From Acanthamoeba lenticulata (Eukaryota > Discosea > Longamoebia > Acanthamoebidae): DNA of 62,608 bases. The position numbers and the translations under genes are program-made. The stretch spans positions 1-62,608 of the forward strand of contig NAVB01000343.1 of the NCBI GenBank assembly GCA_002179805.1. The letters are read 5' to 3'. Below the pieces are notes generated by a model. The model was not told the origin of the DNA. It did not search any database and saw only the letters and a program-made list of their open reading frames with translations. This document shows positions 11,556 to 22,373 of this stretch, in pieces (position 1 is the stretch's first letter; the number at the start of each line of letters is the position of its first letter).

Positions 11556-14514
11556 ATGAAGAGCAAGTTTGTCTTGCTGTTTGCGATGGCGGCCCTTGTG
11601 GTGGTTTGTGGTGCTGTGCTACCGGCCGAGGTCGTTCCGGCATCCCGCCTGGCCGCGGCTCTCTACCCCGGTACTCGCCCTCTTCCGAATGTGCCGTCTT
11701 TGTGCCTGTGCCTCAACTCTTTCTGCGCACAGAATGGGCGCACTCGCACTGGGTGTGGCTGGCCAGCGGGGTCGCCAATCAGACCTCCGAGACTGAGCTG
11801 GTCGAGGGTTATCTAAGCCGCAATATCCCAGTACGGCCCCGATATTGCTACTGGCATTTCGCCTCTGCTCTCACCCGACCTTTCCTCCCCGCCACAGGTC
11901 GGGGCTGTTGACATTGACAGCCAATGGTCAACGGGAGACAACAACTGTGCGTGCTGACGCATCGTGCAGCTCCATACTGAACTGCACCAGAGACTGAGCT
12001 TCCGCTAACTAATCCTTTCCTCTCAGTCATCTTCAACCAAGCCAAGTACCCGAACGCGACTCAGATGGTCGCGCACTTCCACAAGCTTGGGGTACTCGTC
12101 CGGCGGACAACATGCGCTCCGCGCATGCGGCCAAGTCCTGGCTTCCCGCACTGACCTCCTGTCGTCACCGCGCGAACTTGCAGGTCCGCGTGATCCTGTG
12201 GGTCACTTCCATGATCAACACCGACTCGTCCAACCACGCTGAGGCCGTCGCCAAGAACTACATCGTGAAGGGCTTGTGGACCAACGAGGTCAAGTGGTGG
12301 CACGGCGTTGGCTCGTTTATCGACTACACCAACCCAGGTTCGAAGATTCCCCGTCCTGGTGTCTTGCCTCGTCTTTTCACTTCATCGATGCCCGCCGTCT
12401 TCCAGAGGCGCTGGCGTGGTGGCACAAACAGATGGACCTGGTCATTGATATCGGCATTGACGGCTGGTGCGCTCCCCCCCCCCTTCCCAAGATTTCGCTT
12501 TCGTTTTTTCTTCGCTATCTCACTTTCTTTTGGTGCAGGAAGTGCGACGGAACAGGTTCGTGTGCATGATATGTGTGTATTGTGTTTGTTTTCACGTCTT
12601 ACGTCTCTATCGCGCCGTCTCTCGTCCAGACCCGTACATTTACGAGCTGCTGGTGGCCTATGGGCACGAGGGCATCATTACTCCCCGCGAGTACGCCGAC
12701 CTCTATTACCGGTACCCCTTCCTCACCACATCGTGGTATTCTCGGTCATGCAGCCGACTTACGTTCTTGTGCGTCGTTCTCATCACACGCGTCACCTGCC
12801 ACCAGGGACTTCTTCTACTACACGCGGAGCAAGAACCCGCAGGCGCTCATCATGTCTCGCCCCGTGGACAGGTGCGTGGACATCCTCCCCGTCCACATCC
12901 TCAGACAACTTCTGATTCGTCCCGGGGATGCAGTCTCGCCGACATCTACCACTCGTTCTCGCCGCGCGACGTCGTCTTCTCGGGCTGGGTGGGCGATCAG
13001 GCACGTTCCCTCACGTCCTCAGCAGGGGCCGTGCGATTGATCTCTCATTTCCCTAAGTTTTCTCCCACTGAACAGGACCCCACGTTCGAGGGCCTGCAAA
13101 ACGCTCTCCGCAACATCTTCCACTCGGCCTGGCGCAAGTACGTGAACTTTGGGAGCGACATTGGTACGTGCGCGTCAGGCTGATTGTCACTCTATGACGG
13201 CAGCCAGCTGATGTCTCTTCTTGCAGGTGGCTACCGCTCGCACGGTCCGCCCCCGTTTGGCAGGACCAAGGAGCTGTTCATCCGGTACGGCCCCGGTCAC
13301 GTTCACTTGCTTGTCTGATGAATGGCCTGATGAATGTGCGCCGTGGATCTCCAAAGGTGGGCCCAAATGGGCGCCTTCACGCCGCTCATGGAGAATGGCG
13401 GAGACAACGAGCACCGGCCGTGGAAGTTTGACTCCACGAATCAAACTCTTGACATTTACCGCACCTTTGTGCATATCCACACCGAGGTCCAGCCCCTCTC
13501 CCTGCGCGCCCATGGGCCGGGTCCCTTCTTGACAAGTGGCCTCGCTGTCCGCAGATGGTGCCTTACTTTCTCAGCGCTGGCACGACGGCCTACGAGCAAG
13601 ACATCTCGGTCATCAAGCCGCTGGCCTCGGAGACCATCTTCACGCCTGGTGCGACCTTGTGTGGCCTCCTTGCCTGTGGCGGGCTCTGTGGACTGACCAC
13701 CACGCGGACAGACTCGTGGGCCTACATGCTGTGGAAGGACATCCTGGTGGTGCCGATGGTGGACAACGCCACGACGCGGGCCATCTCCTTCCCGGCCGGC
13801 GACCACTGGGTCGACTGGTGGACGCCCGCGTGCGTCTACCCCGGCGGCTCGCAGCTCGCGGCCTACGCCGTGCCGCTCGAGCGCTTCCCGGTCTTCAAGC
13901 GCCTGGGCTCCATCATCCCGCTGAACGTCTTTGATTCCATCACCGGTCCGTGACAGCACGAGTAGCGCTTCCAGAAGGACTGCTGTGGCTGACATCGTGT
14001 CTTCTATGCGCGAGAGAAGGCAACGGAGATCGCCGTGCGGCGGGATTCTTGACGTTGCTTGTGTCCTACCTGGGCGCCTCGGCCAACACGAACGTGAGGC
14101 AGCACGAGGGCTTGAGTCAGGAGTTTGCCTACAGCTTCGACGCCGACCGGGCTGTGCTCGAACTTGAGGCCACTGCGCACGAGCGCCCGCTGGTATTGCT
14201 CTTCCGCGGTGTCCAACCCGCTGTGGCTCGCAAGGCCTTCAAGGTCGTCGGGCTCACCAGCCTTGCGAGCGGCCCTGCCCTCTTGCCCGAATTCAGCACA
14301 GCCGACGAGGTACAGAGCATCTCCTCCTTCTTTTCTGTACTCGAACACGTACATTAATATTGGGAGGGGGGCTGGCACACAGCGGTACGGGAGACAGCCG
14401 GGCTGGTTCTTTGATATGGCCAAGCGCGAGCTCTGGGTGCAACCAGGCTCGACGTATCTGGGTCTTCGGCTTGCCATACACGGCCTTACCAACGCTCCCC
14501 ACTCGACTTGTTGA
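11556..14514 (+). CDS. Secreted glycoside hydrolase family 31 (alpha-glucosidase/alpha-xylosidase-like)
   Basis: Retaining alpha-glycosidase of GH31, probably lysosomal or secreted. Start ATG 11556 gives a signal peptide (MKSKFVLLFAMAALVVVCGA). About a dozen exons encode the (beta/alpha)8 barrel: VGAVDIDSQW, HFHKLGVRVILWVTSMIN, LWTNEVKWWHG, then IDGWKCDGTDP with the candidate nucleophile Asp, FSGWVGDQDPTF with the candidate acid/base Asp, FGSDIGGYRS, WAQMGAFTPLMENGG, and the post-barrel DILVVPMVDNATTRAI and DWWTP. The nucleophile peptide is split over three exons, the middle one a 17-nt microexon (12539-12555). The C-terminal exon is open to a stop at 14514; splicing to the AG at 14562 would instead end at 14584. 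Family is certain; glucoside versus xyloside specificity is not. Confidence 0.9.
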
Positions 14515-14652
14515 CGTTTTTATTCATTTTTTTTACATTCTAAACGTTTTTGTTCTTTTTAGCTGATGTACAACACGTCGTTTGAGGCTTCTTCTCCCAG
14601 CGCTAATGTTGTTCTGTACAAGAGGGAGCCCGAGGAAGGAGGGCGCAAGCCT

Positions 14653-15539
14653 TCAGCCAGTCATGGCCTTGCGCAGCGCACGATTTTCGTCGCGAAGGTG
14701 TGAAACCTCCGCCTCGAGCTGCTTGATGTAGTCGACAGCGTAGTGGAGCAGAGTCGTCTTACTGGGTCGAGAGATGGTCAGTGGCAGCGCTTGACGTAAG
14801 CTATGGAAGCCTTCGTTGAGGTCTTTCCTCCTCTTCCGTTCCATGGCACACTTCTTGGTCTTGCGCTCAACGGTTTCCACACGGCTGGACAAGTCAAACG
14901 CAGTGCACTTCAGTCCAGAGGAAGACCAAGAAGAGACATGCGCAGTCCATACCTTCGCTTCCTTGGCTCGCCACCGGCTCCGTCATCGCTGTGGCCCTCG
15001 TCGCCCGAGAGGCTTTCGGGGTCGTCGTAGGAGAGGGCGTTGTGTTTGTTCTTCCCATCCAGTTGCTGTTGTGGTGACATGTGCAGTTGCAAGCTGCTTC
15101 CTCCCGAAGGACTGTGTGGTGCCGTCATAACGGGCACCGGATGGAGCATGCTGGGCGCCAGCACGCCAGCAGAGACCCGCATCATCGCACCAGTGGGAGA
15201 ATAGAGCAGGGCAGCAGGATTGATGTTGAGAGAGTCCATCGTCAGTTGGTGGCCCAGATGCTGAGCGTGGTGCCCGTGCATGCCCCCTTGGGCGGTAGCG
15301 TTCATCATCATGGTTGTGTCATATCTGCCAACATGGCATGAGTGAGTTGTTGACACATGTCGGTTCTTTGTAAACGGAAATCTTTGAACATACCCGCTAA
15401 AAGTAACCCCAGTAAGTTTGGCGTGCAGGAAGAGCGGGAGAGAGAGGAGTAAGAAACAACAGGTTCAGAAGCTAATGGCCAGAAGCAGGTTGGCGGAAAG
15501 GCGAAGAGGAAATGGAACACGTGCTTACCTCGGGTCCAT
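14653..15539 (-). CDS. Basic helix-loop-helix transcription factor
   Basis: Nuclear bHLH protein, three coding exons. Exon 1 is only 11 nt (15539-15529, ATGGACCCGAG) and splices in phase to the large exon beginning at the YDTT codons. Exon 2 encodes a Met/His/Gln/Ser-rich, acidic N-terminal region. Exon 3 carries the DNA-binding domain: basic stretch KKCAMERKRRKDLNEGFHSL, with the Glu-Arg pair that reads E-boxes, loop TISRPSK, helix 2 TTLLHYAVDYIKQLEAEV, and a short zipper-like LRDENRALRK to the C-terminus. The stop is at 14653. It converges with the GH31 gene and diverges from the Ras GEF gene. A CACGTG E-box lies in its first intron and another in its upstream region. No specific orthologue can be named. 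Confidence 0.85.
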
Positions 15540-16206
15540 GTCCAACCTTAGGAGGTGTACTGCGAGTCGTGGCTGCCTTCTCTTCTCTTCTTACGCGCAC
15601 TTGCTCGTGGTGGCTGCGTGTACACCCAAGCGGCGTGCCCCTCCGCCCAGAATGTCAAGAACGGGAGGACTTTTCCTTTTCTCGGTGCCCGACAAAAAGC
15701 CAGCGGAGGAAAGTACTGGGTAATCTGCGCGTGCGCTGGTAGCCACGGAAGACAACCCGGAAGGCGATCATCGTTGCCGGACCTGGAACTTTTCCAGCCC
15801 GGGCCAAGATGCTGCAAGCCAGCACTTACAAACAAGGGCTGTTCCAGCTGTGCTTCGGGCGCGAAGGTCGGAGGGGGGGGACAAGGGCCAGGCAACGTCC
15901 TCTGTTGACCGTTTAGCGCAACGTCGCGGAGACGGGCGGTGTGGGATAGATCAAGCTCGGGGCAAAGTGTGGCTTGGGGTCCCCCCGAAGCCTAAGACAC
16001 GTGTTGGTTGTTTTGCTATGTTGCTAAGCCACGAGCGCAGTTTTCCACAGTTTCGCGGTCCCGCAACAGTACGCCTTGTGGTCGGCACCGCTGTCAAGCA
16101 GCTTTGGTGTGTATTTGTTGCTTCCTCGTCCCGTAGTACCCGTCACACACGCTCCACGCGCTGCCTCTCTCCGTCTGGGCCCATAACCGTCACTTAATCC
16201 ATCGAG
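15540..16206. promoter_or_regulatory. Divergent intergenic region between bHLH and Ras GEF genes
   Basis: 667 bp without a supportable gene; several overlapping open frames look random. It contains a perfect CACGTG E-box at 15998-16003, roughly 460 bp upstream of the bHLH start. It must hold the promoters of both flanking genes; no TATA box is evident. Confidence 0.4.
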
Positions 16207-18607
16207 ATGGCAGCCAAGTACTCGAGGGGGAAAAAGACAAAGCTGCAAGCGTTCGAGCAGCTTGCTGATCGCGCAATGCTCAGCGGAGATGAGGACCTGG
16301 CCATGTCCTTCCTTCTATCACACAAACATCTCTTTCGTCGGCATCCAACGCGAGTTCTCTCCGAGCGCTGGATCAAACAATATCCTCTTTCATCCCTCCA
16401 TTTCATCTTTTTTCATCTTTTTTCCTTTGTTTTCTGCCCCCCCCTCTCTTCCCGTCATCTTTCATACTTCTCCTTAACTCGCTGCTCACTGTGACCGAAG
16501 GCACCGAAAGCGGGAAAGCGGCGTTGGCCCACTTCATGCGCCTCTGGGCGTGTCACTTCTTCGGCGACCTGCGCCTGCGCGACCGTGCCGCAGTTCTGGG
16601 CGCCATGCCCAACCTCGGCGATGCGACCAACAACGAACTCAAGCTGCTCTTCGTGCGCGCTAACCACCGACTGGCGCGGGCCAAGGCCATCCCGCCCGGC
16701 CCGATGCCCGTCGGCGTCACCCTCTCGCGTGTCGAAGAGTTTACCAACCTCGCCGACATAGTGCGGCTCGACTTCAGACCTTGCCTCGCCTTGCCTTTGC
16801 CTCACGCTGAAGGCTCAGTTGACTGACCAGCGCGGCTCGCGCATGGGGACATGCAGGCCAACAAGCTGTTCGCGGTCAAGGACCAGCTGAGCATCGCCGT
16901 GGAGCTGACCCGGACCGAGGCCCGGCTGTTCCAGGCCATCACGGCCCGTGAGTTCCTGGACCAGGCCTGGCAGCGCGAGGACAAGATCCTCCTCTCGCCC
17001 AACCTCACCAAGATCATCGAACGATTCAACCAGGTTCATTCCATCGTCCTCTTCTTCGTCTTTCAACAGATCTGATGCTGACGTCATGCGCCACCACAGG
17101 TGAGCTTCTGGGTGGCGACTTGCATCTTGACGCAGCCGAGCATCGACAAGCAGGCGCTGATCATCAGCAAGTTCATCCGGCTGGCGCTCGACCTGTTCAA
17201 GCTCCACAACTACAACGGGGTCGCCGAGATCACGTCAGCCCTTCACAACAGCGCCGTCCAGCGGCTGCGACCGACGTGGCTGCTCCTGCCCGAGCGACAC
17301 ATGAAGAAGCTCCAGAAGCTGGACAACATCATGCAGCCCCAACAAAACTTCTGGTTATACCGGTAGCGTGCACGGACAGCTCTTCTTCTTCTTGTTCTAC
17401 TTCTTCTTCAGAATGTTCAACTCACATGCCTGGCAACACAGGGAGTGCTTTGACAAGGTCCAGGGACCGAAGATCCCCTACTTGGCCGTATCGCTGCGTG
17501 ATATCACGTTCATCAACATCGGCAACAACAACTACCGGGAGGACGGCTCGATTAACGTCGACAGGTTGACCATGCTCCACCAACAGGTCCAGAATATTCG
17601 CAAGCTGCAGGAGGCCGTGGAACAGAGCAGCTTCCAGGAGCTCGACCGGCTCACCGACCCCGAGCTCATCGAGTACTGCCACAGCCCGCCCTTCATCGGT
17701 ACACTTCATCTTTTTCTACGGGAGCATGACGTGGCATTTTTTGCGGACATGCGGTTGCTGACGTCAGCATGATGTGGCGCGAGTAGACAACGAGGAGGTG
17801 CTGCATGAGCTGGCGGTGCGGTTCATGTCCAAGACGAAGGACGTGAACAGCAACGTGGACTCGATCCTCAACAACTCGCACATTTTGAGCTTGTTCCACA
17901 TCTCAGACTCGTCCGACTCGTCGCTCTCGCTTACCGTCTCGCTACGCGACCGCAACGGCGCCAAGGGCGAGGGCGACGACTCGTGGTCAGTGCTCACCTC
18001 GGAGACCGAGACCGAGACCGAGAGCATCCTCGAGGAGGAGCAGGACGACGCCTTTGACGACGAACTCGACGATGCCGAGGCCGCCGCCAAGGCCCGTATG
18101 AAGGCCAGCGGCAAGCTGCGTGTAGAGCGGCGGTCCGTCAAGGGGGACGTCAGCACAGAGGATGAAGGGGACGGCGAGGAGGAGGATGATCATGACGAAG
18201 GCGACGACAGCGCCGCCGAGCGGAAGAAGAAGGACAAGACCAGCTCCTCCTCTACGAAGAAGAAGAAAAAGAAGCATCGTGTTGTCCCGCGCGGTGAGGA
18301 CGGCGGAGATGAGAGTGCGAGCAGCAGCCAAGACCTGCTGCTTGAGCACGCCAAGGCCACGCTCAAGAAGAAAAAGAAGAAGCGTCACTTGAGCACCAGC
18401 GCAACGAGCTCGTCGCTCACGACCATCAAGACGCGCTCGCGCTCCAGCAGCCGCGCTTCCAAGCTCGACGCTCTGATGGCCTCGGCCCCGTTGTCGGCCC
18501 GCGAACTGCCGACAGACAAGTCCTCTTCGTCGGCTGCGCAGCCACCAGCTGACGTCGAAGCGGCCACGCGCGAGACGAAGAGCGCGGCGGGCGAGACCGC
18601 CAACTGA
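16207..18607 (+). CDS. Ras guanine-nucleotide exchange factor (RasGEFN + CDC25 domain)
   Basis: Activator of Ras-family GTPases. Start ATG 16207. The first two exons form the N-terminal RasGEFN/REM module (FLLSHKHLF then LAHFMRLWACHFFGDLRLRD). The catalytic CDC25 domain runs from about 16850 to 17700: ARLFQAITAREFLDQAWQRE, NLTKIIERFNQ, VSFWVATCILTQPSIDK, LDLFKLHNYNGVAEITSALH, RLRPTW, and IPYLAVSLRDITFI with YREDGSINVDR. These are the standard structurally conserved regions. A final large exon gives a highly acidic Ser/Glu segment, a Lys-rich run and a Ser-rich tail ending at 18607, likely disordered. Two of its introns contain the octamer TGACGTCA. It is convergent with a Rho GEF gene 241 bp away. 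Target Ras protein unknown. Confidence 0.92.
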
Positions 18608-18847
18608 GCTCCTCCCCCCCCCCTCTTCAAACACTTGTCACATCCAGGCTGGAAGGTTTGTGCTCTCCAATGTCCAGTGGGGAAATGGTTTGCCCAGCAC
18701 GTAGCCCAATCATCAGGCAGGGAGATGTTTGGACTGATACAGAAGTCTGGTTGTACAAACTTGGTCCCTTTGGGAAAGTGAGCCAAACGCAAGCTTTTTG
18801 GCGCCAATACTCGCTATTTGCACCGGGTCCGTGCAAGCTTGCAGACG

Positions 18848-21800
18848 TCAGTTGGCACAATGCCCAGTGGGCCGGATGACGTCGGACGGGACGCGGGGCT
18901 GGGTCAGCTGGAAAAGCGCGCGCTCGAGCGCGATGACCCACGCCATCTTGTCCTCCATGCTTCGGGCCTCGAGCAGCAGCGCCTGCTCCGGCCGCTGTCG
19001 GCTCCGCACGCGGAAGCACCGCTCGCCCTCCTCCCCTGCACTCGCCATGATGATGATGATATCCTCATCAGCCAGGTCCAAGAAGACGATGACAAGGATG
19101 AAGATGAAAAAGATGATGAAAACGATGAAGAAGATGAATGAGGACGCGCACCAGGGACGGGCGGGTTGTGCTCCAGCTCGATGCAGGCGAGAAAGACCAC
19201 CACCTTGACGTGGTATCGGTTCTCCGAGCGGAGGTGCTTGGTGACCAGCATGAGGTCGTTGAAGAGGAACACCTGCCGCACCTTGCGCTGGTTGCGGCGC
19301 ATGACCCGCGAGCCGTCGAGCATCAGCAGCGAGCCGGCCCCTTGGAACACACGCGAGGGCACCACCAGGTTCTGCGCGCGCGCGTGCGTGCGGCACAGTG
19401 AGTCATGAACCGCACACAACGCGTGTGTGCGCGCGTGCGGCAGAGCACGCACGGGGATCTGGGGCTCGAGGAGCTCGTGGAGGCGGAGGATGGCCTGGTA
19501 GCGCTCGTAGTTGCGCTGCGTCTGGTTGGCCGACTCGGTGAAGGCCTTCATGGTCTCGAGCGCGCGGCACAGGTCGTCGTGGTCCGGGTGCGCCGCCGGT
19601 GTGTGCGCGACGAGCGCGTCGAGCAGGAGAATGTAGCGCGGGATTCGCTGCACGGGCATGATCAGGATCGATGGAAGGTCCATGTGGACCAAGTCCTCAG
19701 CGCAGACCTGGCCTCACCTCCCGTTAGTACAACAGCGGCGAAAATACAAAAATAATAAAAAAATAAAATGCAAAAACAAAATAAACCAAAAAGAAAAAAT
19801 TCGGAACTAGAAAAGTAGTAAAAATTGAATATCACCTTCACAAACTCATTAAAGGCCGAGTTCTGGAGGGCCTGCTTGTAGACGGTGAGGGATGCATTGT
19901 ACTGGATCATGTATCGGTTGTAGACCTTGAAAAACGGTTGCTGTTGCCCCCACATGCGCGCGCACAGAAACGAAATCCACGTCAACAACAGCCACCGAGG
20001 AGGGCGCATGTTGGCCTTGGGGCAGAGATGACGAACGATCTCGGTGAAGACGTGGGCGAGGGTCTGATCGACGTGCCAGTGCTCGACCTGTTGTCGCATT
20101 TTGGTCTCGAGCTCCGTGGCGTAGAGGAGGATCGTCTCCGTCTCGGAGAACAGCGTCTGTACGGGCAAGACCGCGCACGTGCGTGTGCGCGTGAGTCTTC
20201 TCTCCATTTTGGTCGAAACAAAGGGAGCTCAAGAGCGGGACCTTGATCTCGAGCTGCGTCAGGATGGGCTTGGGCTGCGCCTCGAGCTGCCGCCGGATCT
20301 GCGTGCACTGCTGGAGGGCCTTGATGTAGGTCTGCTCGGTGGTCCACAGCTCGAGCGCGATCCGGTGGCGCTTCCCTGCGGCCGCGGCCGTCGTCATTGT
20401 CGTCGTCAGTCCCGATTCCAATGGGTGTGGGCTCATCGGAGACAAAAGGCAGAGCAAGTACGGTGGCAAAGGAACTCGCGCGCGGCGCGTCGGCTGCGGA
20501 ACCGCGACTGGACGACGACCACCGCCCGCTCGTGCGCTGCCCAGAAGGCCTGGCCCGCGTCGTCCCACGCCCACACAATGATCATCAGCCCCAGACGCGC
20601 GAGCGGCGGAGAGGGCGAGGGCGGTGCCTGTTGCTCGAGCGAGGGCGCAAAGGCCCCGCCCGCAGAGGATGAGGACGAAGAGGCGAGCACGGGGCGTGCC
20701 CCGCGCGGCGGCGGCTTGGGGCCGCCGCGGGAGGTCGACGCCTCGAACTCTCGCGGGAGAGACGGGAACGCATCGGCGGCCGAGCCCGTCGCGCCTCTGT
20801 GGGCCCAACACGCACAAGGAAAGAGGGTCTTCAGGCGAAGAAGAAGACGGCAACTCACAGGCGGTCGACCGCGGCGTACATGGCGAGGCCCGCGCCGGTC
20901 CCGGCGGCGCTGGCCTGGTGGGTGAAGTTGAGGGTCTCGGACCGGTTGCCCAGGAGCTCGACGCTGTGCGAGAGGAAGCCCGCGGGCAGCAGCGCCACCT
21001 TGCTCCACAGCGCCGAGCCGTGCTGCTGCTGCTCCTGTTGTTGCTGCTGCTGCCGCTGCTCAGACGCTCGGTCCTGCCTGCCGCTGCCGCTGCCCCTGAA
21101 ATGGGCGGGCGCGCCATAGTCAACGACAGCTTCCACAGCGCTGGTGGGTTGGCGCGGTGGTGTGCGGCCGTACGAGGGCGGGCGCGTCCGGATGTGGCTA
21201 GACGAGGGCGAGAAGGTCGCGTAGCCTGCGCCGTCACGCCCAACAAGCCCCAGAAAGACATACAAACAAAGAAGCACTCACGCTTGAGCGCGAGCAAGCA
21301 AGACGAGGGAAGGAGGAAGAAGTGAAAACCTTGTGTGTCGTCACGCGGGAAGTCGAACGGGGCGCTGATGGCGATGTTGTACGCCCCGGCCACCGCCACT
21401 GCCGCCGCTTGGCCCTCCGTGGTGGCCGATGGCTGCGGCTGGGGAGGCGGTTCTGCTTGTTGGAGGAGCTCCTCCTCCGCGGGGGCGGCGGCCGTGGCAA
21501 GAAGGGGCAGCGGTGGAGGTGGCAGCAGTGTGGCCATGTCCTGCGCCGCCGCTTGGTCAAGTGTGAACCAGCCCACCTCTTCCCTCTTCTGCTGCCTTTC
21601 TGTCGTTTCCTTTTTCTTTTCCTTCTTCTCATCCATCTCCTCTTCCTCGTTATTGTTGACCACAGCAGAAGCCGTGAGAGACGGGAGGGCAGACGGGTGC
21701 GATGAATAGGAGAAGGCGCCCACGTCGGGCACGGGCTCGCCAGCCACCAGGGGCACGGCACCGCCGCTGCCGCCGGGCCGCCGTCGCTCCGGTCGGAGCG

Positions 21801-21960
21801 GCGCGACGAGGCGCGGGGGCGACCCCAAATAATGGTCTTTCTCGTCGAGCAGCGGAGAGTGGCGGCCTCTTGCCTCTGCTGCTGGTGCAGCCGACGCCTC
21901 TCCTGCCACCACTGACGACCGTGGTGTCGAGGTGGCCTGCCGTGGCCGCATGAGCATCAT
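18848..21960 (-). CDS. IQ-motif Rho guanine-nucleotide exchange factor (DH-PH)
   Basis: Dbl-family exchange factor for Rho/Rac GTPases. The likely start is ATG 21960 (another ATG at 21957). The N-terminal third is low complexity (Pro/Gln/Ala), probably disordered. An IQ-like motif (AVVVVQSRFRSRRAAREFLC, about 20515-20460) suggests calmodulin binding. The DH domain begins RIALELWTTEQTYIKALQQC, continues with ELETKMRQQVEHWHV and YNRYMIQYNASLTVYKQAL, and ends with MPVQRIPRYILLLDALV, the most conserved Dbl motif. The PH domain follows (RQVFLFNDLMLVTKHL ... RCFRVRSRQ ... SMEDKMAWVIALERAL). Stop at 18848. An intron near 19740-19830 is very AT-rich. Architecture is clear; the exact N-terminus is not. 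Confidence 0.88.
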
Positions 21961-22373
21961 CCGTCCTTCTTGGTATGCTTGCCGTGTCACAAAAATCACC
22001 TATGCCAAGGTGTGCGACGAGGAGTACAGGCCCCACAAGCTGGAAAAGAAGCGGGTTGGCGCCGAGCGGACCTTTTTTTTCTTGTGCCGCTGCACTTTTC
22101 ATCGGCGGTTTCGGCAAAGTACTTTTTTATTTTTAAAAGGCCGACCTTAATTGCCAAAACACGTTGTCTAAATTGAAAGAGCAGCTCGCGAAAGGTTGTT
22201 TGTGATCCGTAAACAAGTTGACGCCTACGTGGCGGTCAGATAAACTGCCGTTATACTGTCTTTGAAGAGATCTCCGTGCTCGCTTGATTGGGTGAGGTAA
22301 AAGTATTGGGAGGAGTAGTAGTTGCGTTTGTTTAGTCGCAGTCTCCGCTCCCACAGTCAACATCACCACAGCC
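21961..22373. promoter_or_regulatory. Divergent promoter region of Rho GEF and ubiquitin-like/BioY genes
   Basis: 413 bp between opposed start codons. It contains an AT-rich TATA-like tract at about 22121-22137. No coding signal is supportable, although an upstream exon of the Rho GEF (open frame to a GTG at 21999) cannot be excluded. Confidence 0.35.

Noticed and set aside
14515..14703. Extension of the GH31 gene into the bHLH gene's 3' end
   Set aside because: Reading to 14703 needs a phase-0 donor that is not present; the exon stop at 14514 or a spliced stop at 14584 is simpler.
17079..17086. TGACGTCA as a CREB/ATF promoter site
   Set aside because: All copies found are within introns near acceptors, so a splicing (branch-point) explanation fits better.
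20179..20925. 248-codon plus-strand frame opposite the Rho GEF
   Set aside because: Antisense to the DH and IQ exons; Arg/Gly-rich with no domain resemblance.
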